A stretch of DNA of 64,000 nt from Brevundimonas sp. (GTDB lineage: Bacteria > Pseudomonadota > Alphaproteobacteria > Caulobacterales > Caulobacteraceae), in assembly GCF_027487935.1 (NCBI RefSeq), contig NZ_JAIYCP010000019.1, positions 39,980 through 103,979 on the forward strand. Direction: 5' to 3'. This document shows, piece by piece, positions 26,718 to 34,608 of the stretch (positions within the stretch are counted from its first letter, which is position 1; each line of letters begins with the position of its first letter). Made by a program: the position numbers and the translations under genes. The notes beneath the pieces are model-generated. The model had not been told where the DNA came from, did no database searches, and saw only the letters and a list, made by a program, of their open reading frames with translations.

Positions 26718-27854
26718 ATGCGCCTAAGTGTTGTCATGGGCCTGGTGCGGGCAAGCCTGACATTGCTGGTGTGTCTATGCTCCGGGACAGCTCTCGCTCA
26801 TGAACCTTTTGTCCATCCCGGGGCCCTGCACACGGCGCAGAGTCTGGACTTCGTGAAGGCCCGGATATCCGCCGGAAGATCTCCCTGGAGCGCCGCATTT
26901 CGCGAGGTCGAGCGGGCTGCGCTCCCGGCACCTGCACCTGTCGAATACATCAATTCGCTGGACATGGATGATGTCCGGGCATCCGAGCGGAGCGCCATAA
27001 ACGCCTATGCGAACGCGCTGGCATGGCGCTTGACCGGCGAGGAGACGTACGGCCGCCAGGCCATTCAGAATCTCAACGGCTGGGCGGACTTCAAAGGCTT
27101 CACCGGCGGTACGGATCAGGACAGGCTGCATGCCGGCTGGGTTGGCTGCCTGTTGGGCGAGGCCGCGGAGATCATGCGCGTTCATCCGGAATGGAGCCCA
27201 CAGCAGATTGCGGCGCTTCAGACCATGTTCCGGACCGCGTTCTATCCTCAGCTCGAAGTCGCCAGCCGATGGAACGGCAACGTCGATCTCACCCAGATCG
27301 AAGCCTTGATGACCATTGCCGTTTTCAATGATGATCGCCCGGCCTTCCGGCTTGCGCTGCAAAGGCTGGACTCGAGAAGCACCGCCTATTTCTATCTCGG
27401 CTCGGACAACTCAGCTCGCACGGCAGAAGGCGACGCCTTCTGGTTCCATCCATCCCTTTGGGTGGACGGACTTACCCAGGAAACCTGCCGCGACAACGGC
27501 CACCATGCCCAGTTCGGTCTGGCATCAGCCCTGCACGCCGCCGAGATAGCCTGGAACCAGGGTGTCGACGTCTATGCCGGCCAGGCCGAGCGATACACCG
27601 CTGCGATGGAATTGATCGCCCACCAGCTTCTCACGGGTGACATGCAGGGTGTCTGCGCCAATCCCGTCGCGACCCGCGTCATCCTCGATACCTTCGAGAT
27701 TGGCTTCAATCACTACCACAATCGCATGGGCCTGCCGCTCCCCCATACCCGGCGGCTGATTGCCGAGCGGGTGCGGACGCAAGGGGTCTCCATCTGGAAC
27801 ATCTTCCACGAAACGCTGACCCACGCTGAGCTGTCCCGGCCGGGTGGGCGATAA
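26718..27854 (+). CDS. Secreted alginate-lyase-superfamily protein (PL5/PL38-like)
   Basis: A 378-residue exported protein with a signal peptide ending near ALA-HEP. The (alpha/alpha) toroid pattern of the alginate_lyase family is seen in HPGALHTAQSLDFVKARI, SERSAINAYANALAWRLTGEETY, SRWNGNVDLTQIEALMTIAVF and QETCRDNGHHAQFGLA, with candidate catalytic Asn/His/Tyr residues in the last two. The RDNGHHAQFGL segment resembles PL38 (glucuronan lyase) more than classical PL5. A uronic-acid substrate would broaden the locus beyond neutral glucan. Family assignment is likely; substrate is inference. Confidence 0.7.
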   Translation: MRLSVVMGLVRASLTLLVCLCSGTALAHEPFVHPGALHTAQSLDFVKARISAGRSPWSAAFREVERAALPAPAPVEYINSLDMDDVRASERSAINAYANALAWRLTGEETYGRQAIQNLNGWADFKGFTGGTDQDRLHAGWVGCLLGEAAEIMRVHPEWSPQQIAALQTMFRTAFYPQLEVASRWNGNVDLTQIEALMTIAVFNDDRPAFRLALQRLDSRSTAYFYLGSDNSARTAEGDAFWFHPSLWVDGLTQETCRDNGHHAQFGLASALHAAEIAWNQGVDVYAGQAERYTAAMELIAHQLLTGDMQGVCANPVATRVILDTFEIGFNHYHNRMGLPLPHTRRLIAERVRTQGVSIWNIFHETLTHAELSRPGGR

Positions 27855-27886
27855 CCAGCCCGACAATCGCGGGCCCGTTTCCCGCC

Positions 27887-28906
27887 TCAGCCGATCGGCC
27901 GGGTGGAACTGCGAATGACCAGCCGGTGCGGCAGGATCTCATCCCTGACAGCATTGCCTTCCGGCGTGTCGATTGCACGCAGCAGCCGCAAAGCAGCGCT
28001 GACGCCGATTTCACGCGCCGGCTGGAGTACGGTGGACAAGGGGGGATTGGCGATGGCCGCGTACCGGGTATCGTCAAAACCCATGATGGAGAGATCCTCG
28101 GGCACCTTGAACCCGCGCCTCGCTGCATAACTCAGGACGCCCAGCGCCATGTCATCATTGGCGCAGAATACGGCCGTCGGCATCTGCGGTCTGGACAGTA
28201 TCTCCATGGCGGCATTGACCCCGCCGTTGGACGTCAGATCGGAATGGATGATGCTGGCCTCATCAACCGGAAGGCCGGCGAGCCGCATCGCCTCCAGAAA
28301 GCCAAGCTCCCGATCGCTGGTGACGTAGGAATTTCTGGGGCCGGAGACGAACAGGATGGCACTGTGTCCCGTTCGGATAAGGTAATCGGTGGCGTCAAAC
28401 GCGGCCTGGTAGTTGTCAATGTGCACGCTTGGAAACTGGCTGAGATCGTCACTTATCGGCTCAAGCCCGATCACGATCGGAAGCGGCTTGGACTTGTTGA
28501 TCTCTATCAGTTTCTTGCTGAAGGGGAGGGTTGAACACAGCAAAATCACCCCTTCAACCTGCTTGGCGACCAGCATGTCGATAAAGGAGTTGCCTTCCGC
28601 GACACCGGGTCGCGATTCCGTCAGCACGATGGAATAGCGGGTATCAAGAACGGACCGGATGCCTTCAAGTATCTCCGCAAACAGCCAACTGCCGATTTCG
28701 TGAACGACGACAAGGACGATGTTTGTTTTGCCGCGACGAAAATTCTGCGCCAGCATGTTCGGGCTGAAGTTTATATCTTCAATTACACGACGAACTCTGG
28801 CGAGCGTCTTCTTGCCTACCTTTTCCGGTGCATTCAGGCATCTTGAGACTGTAGTTGTCGAAACCCCGGCAAGCTTGGCAACTTCCACGATTGTAGGGTT
28901 CGTCAA
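27887..28906 (-). CDS. LacI-family transcriptional regulator 1 (PurR-type helix)
   Basis: A 339-residue repressor with an N-terminal HTH (PTIVEVAKLAGVSTTTVSRCLN) and a periplasmic-binding-protein-like effector domain (NIVLVVVHEIGSWLFAEILEGI to IGVSAALRLL). At LacI positions 17-18 it has Thr-Thr, as in PurR, which reads operators with an AACGTT centre. The only such operators found in the island are at 25061 and 25150, so it probably controls the GH3 copy 1 and the HbpS-AKR-lyase operon. It is convergent with the lyase gene and divergent from regulator 2. Confidence 0.92.
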   Translation of the reverse strand: MTNPTIVEVAKLAGVSTTTVSRCLNAPEKVGKKTLARVRRVIEDINFSPNMLAQNFRRGKTNIVLVVVHEIGSWLFAEILEGIRSVLDTRYSIVLTESRPGVAEGNSFIDMLVAKQVEGVILLCSTLPFSKKLIEINKSKPLPIVIGLEPISDDLSQFPSVHIDNYQAAFDATDYLIRTGHSAILFVSGPRNSYVTSDRELGFLEAMRLAGLPVDEASIIHSDLTSNGGVNAAMEILSRPQMPTAVFCANDDMALGVLSYAARRGFKVPEDLSIMGFDDTRYAAIANPPLSTVLQPAREIGVSAALRLLRAIDTPEGNAVRDEILPHRLVIRSSTRPIG

Positions 28907-29187
28907 AAGCGTATCCTGGATTCAGAATTCTATCGTGTTCGAAACAGAACAGATCGGCTCTTGGTTGAACCCCTGCAACTGTGGCGCTGTCAGTCTAGGA
29001 TGCCGGCAGCTCAACGGCAACTTGTCTCCGCCAGCGCGGGCAGTGAAAGTCCGCTCGGGCGGGGCGAATCGCCGATTGGGCCGACTCCTGTCGGTCCGCG
29101 TTGCGGAGTTCCACTTTAGGGCCGATTACGTGATTGCGAGGTCCCGATCACTCCACTAGTCATGGGCCACTATCTTGGAAGAGGCCA

Positions 29188-30231
29188 ATGGCCGGAGCGA
29201 CCATCTACGACGTTGCCGCCCGGGCAGGCGTGTCGATCAAGACCGTGTCCCGCGTGGTCAACCGGGAAGCCAACGTCAGCAAGGCCATGCGCGACAAGGT
29301 CGAGGAGGCTGTCGTCGCGCTCGGTTACCGGCGCAGTCTCTCCGCGAGGACCCTGGCGGGATCGAACTCGAGCATTATCGCAGCCCTCGTGGATGCCGCC
29401 TTGACGATCGAGCACTGGAAGAGTGGTCGCGGCAACGACTATCTGAGCCGCCTCGAACTGGGCGCCCTGATGGAATGCCGGCGCGCCGATTATCATCTTA
29501 TGGTCGAGCTCGTCGATCATGGCTCGTCGACCCTTGAACGGGATATGCTGGCCCTGTTGGGCTCGATCCGCCCCGCGGGTGTCCTGTTGACGCCGCCAAA
29601 TTCGGATCACCCGCTTGTCCTCGATATTCTCGATCGAGCAGGCGTCGCCTACGCCCGGATAAGCCCGGAGAAGGATCCGGGTCGCGGCGTTTCGGTCCGG
29701 ATGAACGAGCGACAGGCCGCATTCGACATGACACGGCATCTGATTGATCTTGGGCACCGCCGGATCGCGCACGTGTCCGGGCCGGCCAACTTCGCCGCCA
29801 GCAGCCTGCGGCGGGAGGGCTATGAACAGGCCCTGTCCGAGGCCGGCCTCGCCTGCGAGCCGTCCCTTGTGGTCGAGGGCGACTTCACCTTCGCTTCGGG
29901 GATCGCCTGCGTTGGAAAGCTTCTGGAGGGCGAGCGGCCGACGGCCATTTTTGCGGCCAACGACGACATGGCGCTTGGCGTGCTCCAGGGCGCGGCCGCT
30001 GCGGGACTTTCGGTGCCGCAGGACCTCTCCGTCGCGGGCTTCGACGACACGCCGAGCGCCCTCTTCAGTACGCCGCCGCTGACGACCATTCGCCAACCCG
30101 TGGCTGAAATGGCAGCGGAAGCCACCCGCCGTCTGGTGGTCTCAACCGACCGTCCCGGCGATGAAGACGAGACCGTCATCACTGTTCCCTATGAACTGGT
30201 GCTCCGAGGTTCGACCGCCGTCTGCCGCTAA
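29188..30231 (+). CDS. LacI-family transcriptional regulator 2 (LacI-type helix)
   Basis: A 347-residue repressor with HTH ATIYDVAARAGVSIKTVSRVVN and a sugar-binding effector domain (SIIAALVD to FDDTPSALFSTPPLTTIRQP). ATG 29188 follows a GGAAGAGG ribosome site; the open frame upstream to 29134 is not needed. Positions 17-18 are Ile-Lys within the VSRVVN frame of LacI, compatible with an operator centred on AGCGCT. Five TGACAGCGCTGTCA operators in the island fit this, the first lying only six nt after its stop. A half-site GCGCTGTCA at 28984-28992 in its own upstream region could allow weak autoregulation. Confidence 0.92.
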   Translation: MAGATIYDVAARAGVSIKTVSRVVNREANVSKAMRDKVEEAVVALGYRRSLSARTLAGSNSSIIAALVDAALTIEHWKSGRGNDYLSRLELGALMECRRADYHLMVELVDHGSSTLERDMLALLGSIRPAGVLLTPPNSDHPLVLDILDRAGVAYARISPEKDPGRGVSVRMNERQAAFDMTRHLIDLGHRRIAHVSGPANFAASSLRREGYEQALSEAGLACEPSLVVEGDFTFASGIACVGKLLEGERPTAIFAANDDMALGVLQGAAAAGLSVPQDLSVAGFDDTPSALFSTPPLTTIRQPVAEMAAEATRRLVVSTDRPGDEDETVITVPYELVLRGSTAVCR

Positions 30232-30236
30232 CGGGT

Positions 30237-30250
30237 TGACAGCGCTGTCA
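30237..30250. promoter_or_regulatory. Operator TGACAGCGCTGTCA, site 1 (GH3 copy 2)
   Basis: A perfect 14-bp palindrome between regulator 2 and the GH3 gene. The flanking T makes TTGACA, so the operator probably overlaps a -35 element. It is 191 nt upstream of the GH3 start, giving a long leader with a hairpin pair at 30394-30424. Confidence 0.75.
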
Positions 30251-30393
30251 TTCAAACCAGAATGGGTTGCGAGGAGCGGCGATCAGCCGGCTCGATACGG
30301 AATCGATGCGCCGGGCTTGTTTCAGTCTGGGCGGAGATAGGGTTTCGAGCGGACGATTTCCTGGTTCAAAGCCATCTCCCCTTGGAAAACCTT

Positions 30394-30424
30394 GCCGCGA
30401 CGGGGAGCCGTCGCGGCTCCTTTT
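30394..30424 (+). terminator. Terminator with competing hairpin in the GH3 leader (candidate attenuator)
   Basis: GGAGCCG-TCG-CGGCTCC (30404-30420) followed by TTTT is an intrinsic terminator placed 17 nt before the GH3 ATG. An overlapping alternative stem GCCGCGAC/GTCGCGGC (30394-30401 with 30410-30417) would prevent it. This is the layout of an attenuator. It could instead just be a terminator for regulator 2 transcripts. Confidence 0.5.
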
Positions 30425-30441
30425 CGACCCGAGGACCCTTC

Positions 30442-32961
30442 ATGCGCAGCGCCGTTTCCGCTCTGGTTCTCCTGATCGCTCTGGGCCATCCGGCAGTGGC
30501 CCAGGTCGCGCCTGCCCCATCCGCGGACCTCGCCGGGTCTGCGTCGGCCAACCCTTTGCTGTGGCCGCGCTCAACGTCGCCGGCCGCCCTGACGGACCCG
30601 CGTACGGAAGTGTTTGTGGAAGAGCTGCTCGCGCGGATGACCGTCGAGGAGAAGGTCGGCCAGATGATCCAGGCCGATATCGGGTCCATCACTCCCGAAG
30701 ATCTGCGGAGCTATCCGCTGGGATCCATCCTGGCCGGGGGCAATTCGTCGCCCGGCGGGAACGAACGGGCTACGGCGCAGGCTTGGGTCGAACTCGCCCG
30801 GGCCTTCCGTAGCGCCAATGCGGCGCGAGAGGGGACAACCGTTCCCCTGATCTTCGGTATCGACGCCGTTCACGGCCACAACAATGTGGTCGGGGCGACC
30901 GTGTTTCCCCACAATATCGGCCTGGGTGCCGCCCGGGATCCGGACCTGGTCCGCCGTATCGGAGAAGCGACCGCCATGGAGGTTGCAGTGACGGGGGCCG
31001 ACTGGACCTTTGGCCCGACCCTCGCGGTTCCGCGAGATGACCGCTGGGGCCGCGCCTATGAGGGCTACGGCGAGGACCCTGAAATCGCTCAGGCCTACGC
31101 TGGACCCATGACATTGGGACTGCAGGGCGAGCTGGCGGCGGACCGTCCCATTGCCGCCGGCCATATCGCGGGCTCGGCCAAGCATTTTCTTGCGGATGGC
31201 GGGACCGCCAACGGCAAGGACCAGGGCGACTTCATCGGCACCGAGCGAGAACTGATTGATGTCCACCTGAGCGGCTACCAGCAAGCGATCGAAGCCGGCG
31301 TGCTGTCGATCATGGTAAGCTTCTCAAGCTGGAACGGGGTCAAGCACACGGGCAATGCAAGCATCCTCCGCGACGTGCTTTACGGCCCGCTCGGCTTCAC
31401 CGGCTTCACCGTTTCGGACTGGAACGCCCACGGCCAGATACCAGGCTGTTCAAACGAGAGCTGCCCCGCGGCGATCAATGCCGGGGTGGACATGTTGATG
31501 GCGCCGGACAGCTGGCGGCCGCTTTACGCGAATACACTGGCCCAGGTCCGGTCCGGCGAAATCCCCATGGCGCGCGTGGACGAAGCCGTACGCCGCATCC
31601 TGCGCGCCAAGGTCAAGGCGGGTTTGTTCCGTCCCGAGCGTCCCGTTGAAGGCCGGCTGGAGGTCCTCGGCTCGCCCGAGCATCGGGCCCTGGCGCGCGA
31701 AGCCGTCCGCAAATCCCTTGTCCTGCTGAAGAACGACGGTGTGCTGCCGATCAGGGCCGGCGCGAATGTGCTCGTGGTCGGGGCGGCGGCTGATGACATC
31801 GGCCAAGCCTCCGGCGGATGGACCCTGACCTGGCAGGGTACGGGCAACACCAACGCGGACTTTCCCAACGGCCAGTCAATCTGGAGCGGCGTCGAAGCGG
31901 CTGTTCGGGCCGAGGGCGGGACCGCGACACTGAGCCCGGACGGCGACTATGAAACCCGTCCGGACGTGGCGATCGTCGTGTTCGGAGAGACGCCCTATGC
32001 CGAGTTCCAGGGCGACTTGAGCCACGTTGATTTTCAACCGGAACAGCCATTGGCCATGCTGCAACGATTGCAGGCGAGGGGTATTCCGACGGTCTCCGTC
32101 TTTCTTTCCGGCCGACCCCTGTGGGTCAGCCCGGAGATCAATGCATCCAATGCCTTCGTAGCCGCCTGGCTTCCGGGGGCTGAGGGAGGGGGCGTCGCCG
32201 ACGTTCTTGTCGGCGGTGCGGACGGCCGTCCGAGGCACGATTTCAGCGGGCGTCTCGGCTTCTCCTGGCCCAGGGACGCGACCGGAGCCCCGCTCAACCG
32301 CGGCGACGCCGGCTATAATCCCCTGTTCGCCTACGGCTATGGGCTCAGCTACGCCCGCCCCGGTTCTGTCGGTCCTGTCCCGGAAGAGAGCGGGATTACG
32401 GCAGGTGTCTCCAGTGTCGCCGACTATCTGGTCGACGGGCGGGTCGTGGAGCCCTGGTCGATCGCCCTGCAGGACGGAGGCGGGCAGACGCGCGTCGGTA
32501 CAGAGGCCGCCGTCGCCAGCCCTCGTGGTCTGGTCACCATGGCGGTGGTGGACGATCTGGCCCAGGAGAGCGGCCGTCGCTTCCGCTTCGCCGGTGGCGA
32601 ACAGCAACACGCCATCATCTGGGGACGCGCCGTCGATCTCAGCCGTCAGGCCAATGGCGAGATGGCGCTCAGCTTCCGCTACCGGGTCGACGCCGCGCCG
32701 ACGGATCGGGTCACACTCGCCGTCGGGGCCGAAGACCCGGCCAGCCAGCATGGCCTCGACCTGACCCCCATCCTGACCGGTGCCGCGAGCGGACAATGGC
32801 AAACGGTAAAGGTCAGACTGTCCTGCTTCCGGGACGCCGGTGCCGATCTGACGTCCCTCGAGCGGCCGTTCCAGCTCACGACCAGCGGGCGCATGACCCT
32901 TTCGGTATCCGAAATCCGGCTCGCCTCGAATGAAGGCGACGCCATTTGTCCTTCACAGTGA
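30442..32961 (+). CDS. GH3 beta-glucosidase/exo-glucanase, periplasmic (copy 2)
   Basis: An 839-residue exported GH3 enzyme, start at ATG 30442 (GAGGAC upstream, signal peptide RSAVSALVLLIALGHPAVAQ). The catalytic landmarks match copy 1: EEKVGQMIQADIGSI, DAVHGHNNVVGATVFPHNIGLG, AKHFLADGGTANGKDQG and nucleophile Asp326 in GFTVSDWNAHGQIPG. It also has the C-terminal beta-sandwich extension (YRVDAAPTDRVTLAVG). Unlike copy 1 it is behind the TGACAGCGCTGTCA operator, so the two GH3 genes are likely induced by different regulators. Its stop overlaps the convergent halogenase gene by nine nt. Confidence 0.93.
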   Translation: MRSAVSALVLLIALGHPAVAQVAPAPSADLAGSASANPLLWPRSTSPAALTDPRTEVFVEELLARMTVEEKVGQMIQADIGSITPEDLRSYPLGSILAGGNSSPGGNERATAQAWVELARAFRSANAAREGTTVPLIFGIDAVHGHNNVVGATVFPHNIGLGAARDPDLVRRIGEATAMEVAVTGADWTFGPTLAVPRDDRWGRAYEGYGEDPEIAQAYAGPMTLGLQGELAADRPIAAGHIAGSAKHFLADGGTANGKDQGDFIGTERELIDVHLSGYQQAIEAGVLSIMVSFSSWNGVKHTGNASILRDVLYGPLGFTGFTVSDWNAHGQIPGCSNESCPAAINAGVDMLMAPDSWRPLYANTLAQVRSGEIPMARVDEAVRRILRAKVKAGLFRPERPVEGRLEVLGSPEHRALAREAVRKSLVLLKNDGVLPIRAGANVLVVGAAADDIGQASGGWTLTWQGTGNTNADFPNGQSIWSGVEAAVRAEGGTATLSPDGDYETRPDVAIVVFGETPYAEFQGDLSHVDFQPEQPLAMLQRLQARGIPTVSVFLSGRPLWVSPEINASNAFVAAWLPGAEGGGVADVLVGGADGRPRHDFSGRLGFSWPRDATGAPLNRGDAGYNPLFAYGYGLSYARPGSVGPVPEESGITAGVSSVADYLVDGRVVEPWSIALQDGGGQTRVGTEAAVASPRGLVTMAVVDDLAQESGRRFRFAGGEQQHAIIWGRAVDLSRQANGEMALSFRYRVDAAPTDRVTLAVGAEDPASQHGLDLTPILTGAASGQWQTVKVRLSCFRDAGADLTSLERPFQLTTSGRMTLSVSEIRLASNEGDAICPSQ

Positions 32962-34488
32962 AGCGGGACAGTACTGTTTGAGGAAGGCCTCGTGCGCCGG
33001 CATGGCGCCGGCCGTCCGGGCGATCACGTCCCGTATGCCGGCCAGACGGTTACGCAGCATGTCGGCGGGCAGGGCGTCGGCCATGGGGTCCCAGGAGCGC
33101 GTCTGAATGTTCTGGCCCAACAGCACCGCCAGCCAGCTGTCTGCGGCGAAAAGCTCGTCGTCCAGACGGAAGACCCGCCCGGTCGCGCGGAACAGGTCCA
33201 TGCGTGACTGCAGGCTGTCGGGAACGGCCATGGCCCCGACGTAGCGCCAGAAGTCGGTGTCGTCGCGGCGGGTGGCCTTGTAGTGGAGGATGATGAAGTC
33301 CCGCACCTGCTCGAACTGCAGCTGCATCATCCGATTGTACTCGGCGGCCAGCAGCGGCTCGAAATCCCGGTCCGGAAACAGAGCCAGAAGCCGCGAAATA
33401 CCGGCCTGGACCAGGTGGATGCTCGTCGACTCGAGCGGTTCAAGGAAGCCCGACGAAAGGCCGAGCGCCACGACATTGCCGATCCACTGTCGACGTCGGC
33501 GGCCCGCGACAAACCGGAGCGCCCGCGGCTCCGCCAGGGCCTCGCCTTCCAGGCCGTTCAGCAGGGTTTGAAGCGCCGCCTCGTCTGAGGTGAAAGCGGA
33601 TGCGTGGACGTAGCCGTTCCCCGTCCGGTGCTGGAGCGGGATCCGCCAGGTCCAGCCGGCGTCCCGACCGGTGGATCGGGTATAGGGGGTGAGGGGGCCG
33701 ACATTGCGGGTCGGAACCGCAAGGGCTCGGTCACAAGGCAGCCAATGGCTCCAGTCCTCATAGCCGGCCTGCATCGCGCCCTCGATCAGCAGGCCCCGGA
33801 AGCCGGAGCAGTCGATGAACAGGTCGGCCTCCAGGCGTCGGCCGTCATCCGTGACGACGGCCGCGACGTGGCCCGTTCCGGTGTCCAGGACCACGTCCGC
33901 GATTCGCCCCTCGTGACGGGTAACGCCCCGGCTTTCCGCGACGTCCCGAAGGAAGCGTGCGTAGAGGCCGGCGTCAAAATGGTAGGCGTATTTCAGACTG
34001 GACAGCACAGTCCGCGGGTCTGGCGATGGCAGGCACATTCGATTGCCGAGGGCGGCGACGGTCGAGAGATTGTAGTCACGAAGGGGTGTGGCGAAGCCCT
34101 CCGCATTCGCCCGCAGCCAGACCTGGGCGAACGGCACGGACTCAATGTCCATTCCGATGGGCCCGAACGGATGCACATAGCGATCCCCTAGGGCACCCCA
34201 GTCGACGAATTCGATGCCCAATTTGAACGACGCCTGTGTGCGCCGCATGAACTCGGCCTCGTCTATGCCTGCCAGGGCATTGAACGCCAGAATCGGCGGG
34301 ATCGTCGCTTCGCCCACCCCGACCGTTCCGATCTCGTCCGACTCGATAAGGGCGACTTCCGTCGTCCCGTTGCCGGAGATTCGGGCCAGGGCGACCGCAG
34401 CCATCCATCCGGCTGTGCCGCCGCCTACGACGAGGATACGGCGGATAGTGCGTCGACCGGGCGAAGAAGGTGAGGATTCGGGGTTCAT
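32953..34488 (-). CDS. Flavin-dependent halogenase (tryptophan-halogenase family), Hal1
   Basis: FADH2-dependent enzyme that makes hypohalous acid and halogenates an aromatic substrate. The 511-residue protein has the FAD motif GGGTAGWM (22-29), the catalytic-type Lys89 in FKLGIEF, the halogenase signature GWTWRIP (WxWxIP intact) and the conserved Glu in PLESTSIHL. The longer open frame to 35193 is antisense to the receptor gene and is not coding; ATG 34488 starts just before the FAD motif. It is divergent from the TonB-dependent receptor, with operator site 2 between them. BrvH of Brevundimonas and Xanthomonas halogenases beside receptor genes are the known parallels. Confidence 0.9.
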   Translation of the reverse strand: MNPESSPSSPGRRTIRRILVVGGGTAGWMAAVALARISGNGTTEVALIESDEIGTVGVGEATIPPILAFNALAGIDEAEFMRRTQASFKLGIEFVDWGALGDRYVHPFGPIGMDIESVPFAQVWLRANAEGFATPLRDYNLSTVAALGNRMCLPSPDPRTVLSSLKYAYHFDAGLYARFLRDVAESRGVTRHEGRIADVVLDTGTGHVAAVVTDDGRRLEADLFIDCSGFRGLLIEGAMQAGYEDWSHWLPCDRALAVPTRNVGPLTPYTRSTGRDAGWTWRIPLQHRTGNGYVHASAFTSDEAALQTLLNGLEGEALAEPRALRFVAGRRRRQWIGNVVALGLSSGFLEPLESTSIHLVQAGISRLLALFPDRDFEPLLAAEYNRMMQLQFEQVRDFIILHYKATRRDDTDFWRYVGAMAVPDSLQSRMDLFRATGRVFRLDDELFAADSWLAVLLGQNIQTRSWDPMADALPADMLRNRLAGIRDVIARTAGAMPAHEAFLKQYCPASL

Positions 34489-34556
34489 ATCGGTCCAAAC
34501 ATAGCGCGGATCGGAGTGCGTTGATCTTCTACAATCTGCATGATAGCGTCCCGAAA

Positions 34557-34570
34557 TGACAGCGCTGTCA
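34557..34570. promoter_or_regulatory. Operator TGACAGCGCTGTCA, site 2 (Hal1/receptor)
   Basis: A perfect palindrome in the 120-nt divergent region, 38 nt before the receptor GTG start and 68 nt before the Hal1 start, positioned to repress both. Confidence 0.78.
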
Positions 34571-34608
34571 GCTGTCCACAAAAAGATCACTCCGAGGGGG
34601 AGGAAATC

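Noticed and set aside
28984..28992. Sixth operator upstream of regulator 2
   Set aside because: Only one half (GCGCTGTCA) matches; kept as a half-site in the regulator entry, not as an operator.
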